Positions 24,000 to 31,587 of a stretch of 34,543 nucleotides of DNA are shown here, piece by piece. Made by a program: the position numbers and the translations under genes. Position 1 is the stretch's first letter. The number at the start of each line of letters is the position of its first letter. The stretch is from Streptomyces sp. MUM 203J (GTDB lineage: Bacteria; Actinomycetota; Actinomycetes; Streptomycetales; Streptomycetaceae), in contig NZ_JADWYO010000062.1 of assembly GCF_022414595.1 (NCBI RefSeq), forward strand, positions 1 to 34,543. Reading direction: 5' to 3'. The notes beneath the pieces are model-generated. The model did no database searches. It was not told where the DNA came from and worked only from the letters and a program-made list of their open reading frames with translations.

Positions 24000-24287
24000 G
24001 TGTCTCTCGACGCCGCTACGAAGAAGCAGATCATGGCCGAGTTCGGCACCAAGGAGGGCGACACCGGCTCCCCCGAGGTCCAGGTCGCGCTGCTGTCCCG
24101 CCGCATCTCGGACCTGACCGAGCACCTCAAGACCCACAAGCACGACCACCACTCCCGTCGTGGTCTGCTGATCCTGGTCGGTCAGCGCCGCCGGCTGCTG
24201 CAGTACCTGGCCAAGAAGGACATCCAGCGCTTCCGTGCGCTGGTCGAGCGCCTCGGCATCCGCCGCGGTGCTGCGGGCGCCAAGTAA
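24000..24287 (+). CDS. rpsO: 30S ribosomal protein S15
   Basis: 95 residues, a near-standard S15. It shows the family-wide FGTKEGDTGSPEVQVALLSRRI stretch (positions ~15-36), HKHDHHSRRGLL and the RRRLLQYLAKKD helix that contacts 16S rRNA at the central-domain three-way junction. The start is GTG with TGAGGAG 5 nt upstream. It is the first gene of the conserved rpsO-pnp transcript. In several bacteria S15 represses its own mRNA through a structured leader; the leader here has one modest stem, so that is possible but not shown. Confidence 0.98.
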   Translation: MSLDAATKKQIMAEFGTKEGDTGSPEVQVALLSRRISDLTEHLKTHKHDHHSRRGLLILVGQRRRLLQYLAKKDIQRFRALVERLGIRRGAAGAK

Positions 24288-24295
24288 GACGCCGT

Positions 24296-24335
24296 GAAGG
24301 GAGCGGTTCCCGACCGACCGGGAGCCGCTCCCTTC
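24296..24335 (+). terminator. rpsO-pnp spacer hairpin 1
   Basis: 16-bp stem: GAAGGGAGCGGTTCCC (24296-24311) pairs with 24320-24335, one G-U pair, 8-nt loop, starting 9 nt after the rpsO stop. It may be a partial terminator or an RNase III site; in Streptomyces the rpsO-pnp spacer is known to be cut by RNase III. Its right arm overlaps the left arm of hairpin 2. Confidence 0.85.
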
Positions 24336-24369
24336 GCCGTACGCACGGCACGTGACGTACGGCGAAGGG
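24330..24369 (+). promoter_or_regulatory. rpsO-pnp spacer hairpin 2, exclusive with hairpin 1
   Basis: Perfect 14-bp stem: CCCTTCGCCGTACG (24330-24343) pairs with 24356-24369 around a 12-nt loop. Bases 24330-24335 belong to the stems of both hairpins, so only one can be fully formed at a time, as in attenuators. Confidence 0.75.
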
Positions 24370-24450
24370 CGGCGGGTACCGGCCGCACACGCCGCCGGTG
24401 CGCACGCACGCGCGCCGTACACGAACATGCGATCCTGGGCCGAAGCTCAG

Positions 24451-24456
24451 TAATCT
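24451..24456 (+). promoter_or_regulatory. -10 candidate for a pnp-specific promoter
   Basis: TAATCT (24451-24456), about 220 bp before the pnp start, downstream of both spacer hairpins. No good -35. A separate pnp promoter in this spacer is known in other Streptomyces. The rest of the 388-bp spacer has no gene. Confidence 0.3.
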
Positions 24457-24675
24457 GGTCGCACAACGCCATATCAGCCACACATCCAGGAGAGGCCGCG
24501 TCGCCTCGCCGGTCCTCGGTAGTGGCCCCCGGGAAACACCGCTCATGTGTGCATCCGGGTGCTTCGATCGAAGACCGGCCCGCACCCGAGGCGCGACTCT
24601 CCGCCCCGGCCGCCGCCAGACGGGCGCCCGGCCGCAAAGACGACACGTAGACACCACGTAACGGAGATATCGCTA

Positions 24676-26898
24676 GTGGAGAACGAGACCCACTACGCCG
24701 AGGCCGTCATCGACAACGGCTCCTTCGGCACCCGCACCATCCGCTTCGAGACGGGCCGCCTGGCCAAGCAGGCCGCCGGCTCCGCCGTCGCGTACCTGGA
24801 CGACGACACCATGGTGCTGTCGGCCACCACCGCCTCCAAGAACCCCAAGGACCAGCTCGACTTCTTCCCCCTCACGGTGGACGTCGAGGAGCGGATGTAC
24901 GCCGCCGGGAAGATCCCCGGCTCGTTCTTCCGCCGCGAGGGGCGGCCCTCCGAGGACGCGATCCTCACCTGCCGCCTGATCGACCGCCCGCTGCGCCCGT
25001 CCTTCAAGAAGGGCCTGCGCAACGAGATCCAGATCGTCGCCACGGTCATGGCGCTGAACCCCGACCACCTGTACGACGTGGTCGCCATCAACGCCGCCTC
25101 CGCCTCCACCCAGCTCGCCGGCCTGCCCTTCTCGGGCCCGATCGGCGGCGTCCGCGTCGCGCTGATCCGCGGTCAGTGGGTGGCGTTCCCGACCCACACC
25201 GAGCTTGAGGACGCCGTCTTCGACATGGTCGTCGCCGGCCGTGCCCTGGAGGACGGCGACGTCGCGATCATGATGGTCGAGGCCGAGGCCACCGACCAGA
25301 CCGTCAAGCTGGTCGACGGCGGTGCCGAGGCGCCCACCGAGGAGATCGTGGCCGCCGGCCTGGAGGCCGCGAAGCCCTTCATCAAGGTCCTGTGCAAGGC
25401 CCAGTCGGACCTCGCCGCCAAGGCCGCCAAGCCGACCGCCGAGTTCCCGGTCTTCCTGGAGTACCAGGACGACGTGCTGGAGGCGCTGACCGCCGCCGTC
25501 AAGCAGGAGCTGGGCCAGGCGCTCACCATCGCCGGCAAGCAGGACCGCGAGGCCGAGCTGGACCGCGTCAAGGCGCTCGCCGCCGAGAAGCTGCTCCCGC
25601 AGTTCGAGGGCCGCGAGAAGGAGATCTCCGCCGCCTACCGCTCCCTGACCAAGAGCCTGGTCCGCGAGCGCGTCATCAAGGACAAGGTCCGCATCGACGG
25701 CCGCGGCCTCACCGACATCCGCACGCTGGCCGCCGAGGTCGAGGCGATCCCGCGGGTCCACGGCTCCGCCCTCTTCGAGCGCGGCGAGACCCAGATCCTC
25801 GGCGTCACCACGCTGAACATGCTCCGCATGGAGCAGATGCTGGACACCCTCTCCCCGGTGACCCGCAAGCGCTACATGCACAACTACAACTTCCCGCCGT
25901 TCTCCGTCGGCGAGACCGGCCGCGTCGGCTCCCCGAAGCGCCGCGAGATCGGCCACGGCGCCCTCGCGGAGCGTGCCCTCGTCCCGGTCCTGCCGACCCG
26001 CGAGGAGTTCCCGTACGCGATCCGCCAGGTGTCCGAGGCCCTCGGCTCCAACGGCTCGACGTCCATGGGCTCGGTCTGCGCCTCCACCATGTCGCTGCTG
26101 AACGCCGGTGTGCCGCTGAAGGCGCCGGTCGCCGGTATCGCCATGGGCCTGATCTCCCAGGAGATCGAGGGCAAGACCCACTACGTCACCCTCACCGACA
26201 TCCTCGGTGCGGAGGACGCCTTCGGCGACATGGACTTCAAGGTCGCCGGTACGAAGGACTTCGTGACCGCTCTCCAGCTCGACACGAAGCTGGACGGCAT
26301 CCCGGCCTCCGTCCTGGCCGCGGCCCTCAAGCAGGCCCGCGACGCCCGTCTCCACATCCTCGACGTGATGATGGAGGCGATCGACCGCCCGGACGAGATG
26401 TCCCCGAACGCCCCGCGGATCATCACCGTCAAGATCCCGGTGGACAAGATCGGTGAGGTCATCGGCCCCAAGGGCAAGATGATCAACCAGATCCAGGAGG
26501 ACACCGGCGCCGAGATCACGATCGAGGACGACGGCACCATCTACATCGGTGCCGCCGACGGCCCGTCCGCCGAGGCCGCCCGCGCCACGATCAACGGCAT
26601 CGCCAACCCGACCATGCCGGAGGTCGGTGAGCGCTACCTGGGCACGGTCGTCAAGACGACCACCTTCGGCGCGTTCGTCTCGCTCCTGCCCGGCAAGGAC
26701 GGCCTGCTGCACATCTCGCAGATCCGCAAGCTGGCCGGCGGCAAGCGTGTGGAGAACGTCGAGGACGTGCTCCAGGTCGGCGCCAAGGTCCAGGTCGAGA
26801 TCGCGGAGATCGACCAGCGCGGCAAGCTCTCCCTCATCCCCGTCCTCGCGGACGACGAGGGCACCGAGGCCGACAAGAAGGACGACGCCGACAAGTGA
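24676..26898 (+). CDS. pnp: Polyribonucleotide nucleotidyltransferase (PNPase)
   Basis: 740-residue phosphorolytic 3'-5' exoribonuclease and RNA-tailing enzyme; in Streptomyces it also supplies the poly(A)-like tailing activity. Two RNase PH domains are joined by a helical linker. The second carries the active-site run SEALGSNGSTSMGSVCAST near residue 455 and DAFGDMDFKVAGT. A KH domain (about 578-630) has the GPKG loop, and an S1 domain (about 650-722) is followed by an acidic/Lys tail. The GTG start at 24676 has ACGGAG 9 nt upstream and gives the family N-terminus ENETHYAEAVIDNG. The frame extends 129 bp further left, but that part is Arg/Pro-rich and not conserved. The stop overlaps the next gene's start. 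Confidence 0.98.
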   Translation: MENETHYAEAVIDNGSFGTRTIRFETGRLAKQAAGSAVAYLDDDTMVLSATTASKNPKDQLDFFPLTVDVEERMYAAGKIPGSFFRREGRPSEDAILTCRLIDRPLRPSFKKGLRNEIQIVATVMALNPDHLYDVVAINAASASTQLAGLPFSGPIGGVRVALIRGQWVAFPTHTELEDAVFDMVVAGRALEDGDVAIMMVEAEATDQTVKLVDGGAEAPTEEIVAAGLEAAKPFIKVLCKAQSDLAAKAAKPTAEFPVFLEYQDDVLEALTAAVKQELGQALTIAGKQDREAELDRVKALAAEKLLPQFEGREKEISAAYRSLTKSLVRERVIKDKVRIDGRGLTDIRTLAAEVEAIPRVHGSALFERGETQILGVTTLNMLRMEQMLDTLSPVTRKRYMHNYNFPPFSVGETGRVGSPKRREIGHGALAERALVPVLPTREEFPYAIRQVSEALGSNGSTSMGSVCASTMSLLNAGVPLKAPVAGIAMGLISQEIEGKTHYVTLTDILGAEDAFGDMDFKVAGTKDFVTALQLDTKLDGIPASVLAAALKQARDARLHILDVMMEAIDRPDEMSPNAPRIITVKIPVDKIGEVIGPKGKMINQIQEDTGAEITIEDDGTIYIGAADGPSAEAARATINGIANPTMPEVGERYLGTVVKTTTFGAFVSLLPGKDGLLHISQIRKLAGGKRVENVEDVLQVGAKVQVEIAEIDQRGKLSLIPVLADDEGTEADKKDDADK

Positions 26899-28274
26899 CG
26901 TCCCGCACCTCCCGGCCGACGGCCCGCACCTCCTCGGAGGCGCGGGCCGTCGCCCGTACCCAAACGCTTCTCAAGGGCAAGGACGGCATCGGCACGGTCC
27001 GGCGGACCACCCTCCCCGGGGGCCTCCGCGTCGTCACCGAGACCCTGCCCTCCGTACGCTCCGCCACCTTCGGCATCTGGGCGCATGTCGGCTCCCGGGA
27101 CGAGACGCCCGCCCTCAACGGCGCCACCCACTACCTGGAGCACCTCCTCTTCAAGGGCACCCGCCGGCGCAGCGCCCTCGACATCTCCGCCGCGATCGAC
27201 GCGGTCGGCGGCGAGATGAACGCCTTCACGGCGAAGGAGTACACCTGCTACTACGCGCGCGTGCTGGACACCGACCTGCCGCTCGCCATCGACGTGGTCT
27301 GCGACATGCTGACCGGCTCGCTCATCCTCGACGAGGACGTCGACGCGGAACGCGGTGTCATCCTCGAAGAGATCGCGATGACCGAGGACGACCCCGGAGA
27401 CGTCGTCCACGACCTCTTCGCGAAGACCATGTTCGGGGACACCCCGCTGGGCCGCCCCGTCCTCGGCACCGTCGACACCATCAACGCCCTCACCCGGGAC
27501 CAGGTCGCCCGCTTCTACAAGAAGCACTACGACCCCACCCACCTGGTCGTCTCCGCCGCGGGCAACATCGACCACGCCACCGTCGTACGCCTGGTCCGCC
27601 GCGCCTTCGATAAGGCCGGCGCCCTCGCCCGCACGGACGCCGTGCCGGTCGTCCCCCGCGACGGCCACCGCGCCATCCGTGCGGCGGGCCGCGTCGATCT
27701 GCTGAACCGCAGGACCGAACAGGCCCACGTCGTCCTCGGCATGCCCGGCTACGCCCGCACCGACGACCGGCGCTGGACACTCGGCGTGCTGAACACCGCC
27801 CTCGGCGGCGGCATGTCCTCCCGGCTCTTCCAGGAGGTCCGCGAGAAACGCGGCCTGGCCTACAGCGTCTACTCGTACACCTCGGGCTTCGCGGACTGCG
27901 GCCTGTTCGGCGTGTACGCGGGCTGCCGCCCGAGCCAGGTCCACGACGTGCTCCGCATCTGCCGCGACGAACTCGACCGGGTCGCCCACGAGGGTCTCAC
28001 CGACGACGAGATCCGGCGGGCCATCGGCCAGCTCAAGGGCTCCACCGTCCTCGGCCTGGAGGACACCGGCGCCCTGATGAACCGCATCGGCAAGAGCGAG
28101 CTGTGCTGGGGCGACCAGATGTCCGTCGACGACATGCTCGCCCGGATCGCCGCCGTCACCCCCGACGACGTCCGCGGCCTCGCCGCGGAGCTGCTGGGCC
28201 AGCGGCCCTCGCTGGCAGTGATCGGCCCGCTGAAGGACAAGCAGGCGGACCGCCTCGAACAAGCCGTCTCCTGA
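26895..28274 (+). CDS. M16 family zinc metallopeptidase
   Basis: 459 residues, similar to bacterial processing-peptidase-like M16B enzymes. The inverted zinc motif HxxEH is HYLEH at residues 79-83, followed by LLFKGT. The distal zinc-binding Glu region is ERGVILEEIAMTEDD (about 152-166). The second, inactive-type half contains LGGGMSSRLFQEVREKRGLAYSV near residues 300-322. The GTG start overlaps the pnp stop (GTGA, 26895-26898), so translation is coupled to PNPase. This pnp-M16 pairing is conserved in actinobacteria, but the natural substrate is unknown. dapB starts 44 bp downstream. Confidence 0.95.
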   Translation: MTSRTSRPTARTSSEARAVARTQTLLKGKDGIGTVRRTTLPGGLRVVTETLPSVRSATFGIWAHVGSRDETPALNGATHYLEHLLFKGTRRRSALDISAAIDAVGGEMNAFTAKEYTCYYARVLDTDLPLAIDVVCDMLTGSLILDEDVDAERGVILEEIAMTEDDPGDVVHDLFAKTMFGDTPLGRPVLGTVDTINALTRDQVARFYKKHYDPTHLVVSAAGNIDHATVVRLVRRAFDKAGALARTDAVPVVPRDGHRAIRAAGRVDLLNRRTEQAHVVLGMPGYARTDDRRWTLGVLNTALGGGMSSRLFQEVREKRGLAYSVYSYTSGFADCGLFGVYAGCRPSQVHDVLRICRDELDRVAHEGLTDDEIRRAIGQLKGSTVLGLEDTGALMNRIGKSELCWGDQMSVDDMLARIAAVTPDDVRGLAAELLGQRPSLAVIGPLKDKQADRLEQAVS

Positions 28275-28318
28275 CCAGCCTGATCCGCCGCAATCCGCAT
28301 CTCCGTAAGGAAGCAAGC

Positions 28319-29071
28319 ATGAGCAAGCTGCGTGTGGCCGTCCTCGGCGCCAAGGGCCGCATCGGCTCCGAGGCCGTACGAGCCGTCGAGGCCGCCGACG
28401 ACATGGAACTCGTCGCGGCGCTGGGCCGTGGCGACGGCCTGGAGGCGCTCACCGGGAGCGGTGCCCAGGTCGCCGTCGAGCTGACCACGCCCGACTCGGT
28501 GATGGACAACCTCGGCTTCTGCGTGCGCAACGGCATCCACGCCGTCGTCGGTACCACCGGCTGGACCGACGAGCGCCTCACGCGGCTGCGCGGATGGCTC
28601 GACGCGAGCCCGCAGACCGGTGTCCTGATCGCCCCGAACTTCTCCATCGGCGCCGTGCTGACCATGAAGTTCGCCCAGATCGCGGCCCCGTACTTCGAGT
28701 CCGTCGAGGTCGTGGAACTGCACCACCCGAGGAAGGTCGACGCTCCCTCCGGCACCGCCACCCGCACCGCCCAGCTCATCGCCGCCGCCCGCGCCGAGGC
28801 CGGCTGTGCGCCCCAGCCAGACGCCACGGCCACGGCTCTGCCGGGCGCGCGCGGTGCCGACGTGGACGGTGTCCCCGTCCACGCGGTACGGCTCCGCGGA
28901 CTGCTGGCCCACCAGGAGGTCCTGCTCGGCGGCGAGGGCGAGACGCTCACCGTCCGCCACGACTCCCTCCATCACAGCAGCTTCATGCCGGGCATCCTGC
29001 TCGGCTGCCGCCGTGTCGTCACCGCCCCGGGCCTCACCTTCGGCCTGGAGCACTTCCTCGACCTCGGCTGA
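28319..29071 (+). CDS. dapB: 4-hydroxy-tetrahydrodipicolinate reductase
   Basis: 250 residues. NAD(P)H-dependent second step of the diaminopimelate/lysine branch, acting on the product of DapA. It has an N-terminal Rossmann motif VLGAKGRIGSE (residues 9-19), VGTTGW in the middle, and the substrate-binding signature HHPRKVDAPSGTAT near residues 134-147. Helix KFAQIAAPYF precedes it. The ATG at 28319 was chosen because TAAGGAAG lies 6 nt upstream and the family N-terminus starts here; the open frame continues left into the M16 gene. The next small gene begins 5 bp after the stop, so they are probably co-transcribed. Confidence 0.97.
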   Translation: MSKLRVAVLGAKGRIGSEAVRAVEAADDMELVAALGRGDGLEALTGSGAQVAVELTTPDSVMDNLGFCVRNGIHAVVGTTGWTDERLTRLRGWLDASPQTGVLIAPNFSIGAVLTMKFAQIAAPYFESVEVVELHHPRKVDAPSGTATRTAQLIAAARAEAGCAPQPDATATALPGARGADVDGVPVHAVRLRGLLAHQEVLLGGEGETLTVRHDSLHHSSFMPGILLGCRRVVTAPGLTFGLEHFLDLG

Positions 29072-29076
29072 CCGGC

Positions 29077-29517
29077 ATGGGCGCGAAGATCACGTACTTC
29101 GTCATGGCCGCCTTCCTGGTGGTCTACTTCGTCCTGGTCGGCGGCCGAGGCGTGGCCCTCATCCAGCAGGGCACCGCGGTCACCGTCACCCTCGGGGTGT
29201 CGGCGCTGGTGCTGCCCTGCATCGGGGTCTGGTTCCTGTGGAAGAACACCCGCTTCGTCACCCGGGCCAACCGCCTGGCGGCCGAGCTGGAGGCGGAGGG
29301 CGGCCTGCCCGTCGACGAACTGCGGCGCACCCCGGACGGCCGGATCGACCGCGACTCGGCCGACGAGGTCTTCGCGAAACGCCGCGCGGAGACCGAGGAC
29401 ACCCCGGACGACTGGCGCTGCTGGTTCCGCCTCGCCGTCGCGTACCACGACGCCCGGGACACCCCACGCGCCCGCAAGGCCATGCAGCGGGCCATCGCCC
29501 TGCACGGCAGGGGCTGA
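29077..29517 (+). CDS. Small membrane protein with a TPR-like C-terminus
   Basis: 146 residues. Two membrane helices (about residues 6-24 and 33-52) are followed by a cytoplasmic part with an acidic helix and WRCWFRLAVAYHDARDTPRARKAMQRAI (given here as positions ~115-141), which has the spacing of one tetratricopeptide repeat. It is found next to dapB in Streptomyces; function unknown. The start ATG is 5 bp after the dapB stop with only a CCGG-type weak site, so translation probably depends on ribosomes leaving dapB. Confidence 0.85.
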   Translation: MGAKITYFVMAAFLVVYFVLVGGRGVALIQQGTAVTVTLGVSALVLPCIGVWFLWKNTRFVTRANRLAAELEAEGGLPVDELRRTPDGRIDRDSADEVFAKRRAETEDTPDDWRCWFRLAVAYHDARDTPRARKAMQRAIALHGRG

Positions 29518-29522
29518 GACAC

Positions 29523-29559
29523 GACGTGTCCCCGGGGCCGGTGTCCCCGGGGTCACGTC
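29523..29559. terminator. Bidirectional terminator after the dapB operon
   Basis: 15-bp stem with one mismatch: GACGTGTCCCCGGGG (29523-29537) pairs with 29545-29559 around a 7-nt loop. It separates two convergent genes and overlaps the stop codon of the leftward one. Confidence 0.8.
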
Positions 29560-30112
29560 ACGCGCGCGTGCCGTACTCGGCGTACCACGCCTCCACGCCG
29601 TCCGCCGCGCGGTCGAAGGCCTCCACGCGCGCGAGGAAGTCCGCGTTGTGATCGGTGAGCAAGGCCATCGGCTCACCGCCGCCCTGCCGGGTGAGGACCA
29701 GTGCCTGGCCCTGGACCGTCCGCGGCAGCCCCAGCCACCGCACCGGCTGCTGCACCGTCCGGAGGGACGCGACCCGCGCCCACGGCAGCGTGACGGTACG
29801 GAGGAACCGCACCCGGCGTACGCCGGTCCGGCTCACCCAGGTACCCGCCCGCAGCATCCGCAGGGCCGCGAGGATGACCACGGCCGCGGCGCCCGCGCAC
29901 ACCCCGGCGGACCGCAGGTCCCCGGCCAGCGCGATCATCATGGTGGCCAGCAGCATGAACGCGGCGACCAGCAGCGCCAGCGCGGCCGTCGCGACCCGCC
30001 ACGGCCCCGGGCGGTAGGGGCGGCGCCACTGGTCGTGATCGTCGAACGGCAGGGCCAGGTCGTCGCCGTTCGCTTCGAAAGCAGGGTCGGCCGTCAGAAA
30101 GGGCAGGGGCAC
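29558..30112 (-). CDS. PH-domain-like membrane protein
   Basis: 184 residues. An acidic N-terminus is followed by two membrane helices (about residues 40-63 and 68-88), then a bacterial PH-type domain: WVSRTGVRRVRFLRT, TLPWARVASLRTV and VLTRQGGGEPMALLTDHN strands ending in a helix (FLARVEAFDRAADGVE). Such proteins are common in actinobacteria; function unknown. The GTG at 30112 was chosen for its GAAGGA site 6 nt upstream; a GTG 24 bp further left is possible but has no site. It is convergent with the dapB operon and precedes nothing on its own strand. Confidence 0.82.
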   Translation of the reverse strand: MPLPFLTADPAFEANGDDLALPFDDHDQWRRPYRPGPWRVATAALALLVAAFMLLATMMIALAGDLRSAGVCAGAAAVVILAALRMLRAGTWVSRTGVRRVRFLRTVTLPWARVASLRTVQQPVRWLGLPRTVQGQALVLTRQGGGEPMALLTDHNADFLARVEAFDRAADGVEAWYAEYGTRA

Positions 30113-30207
30113 GACTGATCCTTCACTCTTACGCACGCTCGTTCGGGCTGTGCCCGGTGAGGCTACCCAGCGCCTCCGCGCGCGGCCACAGCAGGGGGCC
30201 GTATGCG

Positions 30208-30447
30208 TCAGCGGCCGTCTGAGGCCTCGGACTGCTGCGGGTGCCCGGCCGCGGGGCCGGCCTGCAACGCCGGCATCCCGAACAGCAGCGACCCCACGAG
30301 ACCGGCCACCACAGTCAGCCCGATCAATGTACGGCCGGCGAGCTGTCCGACGGTCGGACGCGGACGCGGCGGAGGAGTGACGTTACTGCGGAAGCGGTCG
30401 GGCTCCGCGACGAACGCGAACGGGACTGCTTCTCGCCGGCCGGACAT
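30208..30447 (-). CDS. Small single-pass membrane protein
   Basis: 79 residues with one membrane helix (about residues 41-61, LIGLTVVAGLVGSLLFGMPAL in outline), a basic Pro-rich N-terminal half and a polar Gly/Gln/Ser tail. No known domain. The ATG has a GAGGAG site 9 nt upstream, which is good evidence that it is translated. It lies divergently from thyX across 176 bp and 95 bp upstream of the PH-domain gene on the same strand. Confidence 0.75.
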   Translation of the reverse strand: MSGRREAVPFAFVAEPDRFRSNVTPPPRPRPTVGQLAGRTLIGLTVVAGLVGSLLFGMPALQAGPAAGHPQQSEASDGR

Positions 30448-30579
30448 GGGGTGGGTCTCCTCTGCGAAGGGTGAAGGAAGGGTGGCTCCTGATTCTCACC
30501 CATACAGACGCATGAACGAGCGTTTTGGTGCCCTTGTCCGCCGAGGAGTGTGGGCGAGGGACCTCGAACCGCGAGTGGC

Positions 30580-30585
30580 TAGAGT
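30580..30585 (+). promoter_or_regulatory. -10 candidate for thyX
   Basis: TAGAGT (30580-30585), 38 bp before the thyX GTG, within GGCTAGAGTGG (30577-30587), an 11-bp word identical to the esx promoter candidate. No good -35; a small repeat CTCG-AACCG-CGAG (30563-30575) lies just upstream. Confidence 0.45.
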
Positions 30586-30623
30586 GGACGCCACCCACAC
30601 CGTGCCCCCTCGGAAGGACCCCT

Positions 30624-31364
30624 GTGCCCACCACCCCGGCTGAGAGCGCCAAGCCCGACTTCCGCAGCGATGTGACCGTCGACCTGGTCAGAAGCAGCGC
30701 CGGCGACTCCGACGTGCTCTGGGCGGCCCGCGTCTCCACCCTCGGGGAGCAGTCCCTGGAAGAGCTGTCCAAGGACCCGGAGCGCTCCAAGGGTCTGATC
30801 AACTACCTGATGCGGGACCGGCACGGCAGCCCCTTCGAGCACAACTCGATGACGTTCTTCATCAGCGCCCCGATCTTCGTGTTCCGCGAGTTCATGCGGC
30901 ACCGCGTGGGCTGGTCGTACAACGAGGAGTCCGGCCGCTACCGGGAGCTCCAGCCCGTCTTCTACGTCCCGGACGCCTCGCGCAAGCTGGTTCAGGAGGG
31001 CCGCCCAGGCAAGTACGTCTTCGTGGAGGGCAGCGGGGAGCAGCACGAGCTGGCGTCCCGCACCATGGAGCAGTCCTACGTCCGGGCGTACGAGGCCTAC
31101 CAGGAGATGCTGGCCGCCGGGATCGCCCGCGAGGTGGCCCGCTCGGTGCTCCCCGTGGGCCTGTACTCCTCCATGTACGCCACGTGCAACGCGCGCTCGC
31201 TGATGCACTTCCTGGGCCTGCGCACGCAGCACGAGCTGGCCAGGGTGCCGTCCTTCCCGCAGCGGGAGATCGAGATGGTGGGCGAGAAGATGGAGGCGCA
31301 GTGGGCGAAGCTGATGCCGCTCACGTACGCCGCGTTCAACGACAACGGCCGTGTCGCCCCGTGA
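30624..31364 (+). CDS. thyX: Flavin-dependent thymidylate synthase
   Basis: 246 residues. Converts dUMP to dTMP using FAD, NADPH and methylene-tetrahydrofolate. The ThyX motif RHRx7S is RHRVGWSYNEES near residues 92-103, followed by GRYRELQPVFY. The second flavin/dUMP region is ARSVLPVGLYSSMYATCNARSLMHFL around residues 172-197, cited by position. The GTG at 30624 has GGAAGGA 5 nt upstream; the frame is open further left but without a site. It sits between the small membrane genes and dapA, the usual Streptomyces order, and provides the folate-economical route to dTMP. Confidence 0.97.
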   Translation: MPTTPAESAKPDFRSDVTVDLVRSSAGDSDVLWAARVSTLGEQSLEELSKDPERSKGLINYLMRDRHGSPFEHNSMTFFISAPIFVFREFMRHRVGWSYNEESGRYRELQPVFYVPDASRKLVQEGRPGKYVFVEGSGEQHELASRTMEQSYVRAYEAYQEMLAAGIAREVARSVLPVGLYSSMYATCNARSLMHFLGLRTQHELARVPSFPQREIEMVGEKMEAQWAKLMPLTYAAFNDNGRVAP

Positions 31365-31446
31365 CGTGACCAACCTGGTACAACCGTGCAGACCCACAAG
31401 CGCAAACCGGCACAGATGTACGGTTCAACCGTCCGAAGTGTCCGCA

Positions 31447-31476
31447 TTGCGGTCTTCTGAGAAGTTCATCTAGCCT
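31447..31476 (+). promoter_or_regulatory. Promoter-like element before the dapA-upstream hairpin
   Basis: TTGCGG (31447-31452), 18 nt, TAGCCT (31471-31476). A transcript would start near 31483 and at once enter the hairpin at 31489-31526, so this could make a very short RNA or an attenuated dapA leader. Confidence 0.4.
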
Positions 31477-31488
31477 GATCAATACGGA

Positions 31489-31526
31489 CCCGGCACTGCT
31501 TGAACCCCCGAGCAGGCAGTGCCGGG
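31489..31526 (+). terminator. Terminator between thyX and dapA
   Basis: Perfect 11-bp stem: CCCGGCACTGC (31489-31499) pairs with 31516-31526, 16-nt loop, followed by CTCCTCTTCC. It probably ends thyX transcription 125 bp after its stop, unless the promoter-like element just upstream makes it part of a leader. Confidence 0.75.
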
Positions 31527-31574
31527 CTCCTCTTCCGTACGTCCCCGAGGGGACCCCGCGCGCTGAGCAGCGAG

Positions 31575-31580
31575 TAGCGT
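31575..31580 (+). promoter_or_regulatory. -10 box placing dapA on a leaderless mRNA
   Basis: TAGCGT (31575-31580) lies exactly 7 nt before the dapA ATG, and no ribosome site precedes that ATG. This spacing is the common actinobacterial layout in which transcription starts at the A of ATG. Confidence 0.55.
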
Positions 31581-31587
31581 GTTACCC

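Noticed and set aside
24547..24675. Possible N-terminal extension of PNPase
   Set aside because: The extra 43 residues are Arg/Pro-rich, lack a ribosome site and are outside the known family; GTG at 24676 fits.
24673..26712. Long open frame (679 codons) on the minus strand opposite pnp
   Set aside because: Antisense shadow created by high GC at third positions; repetitive composition, no ribosome site, and it lies over an unmistakable PNPase gene.
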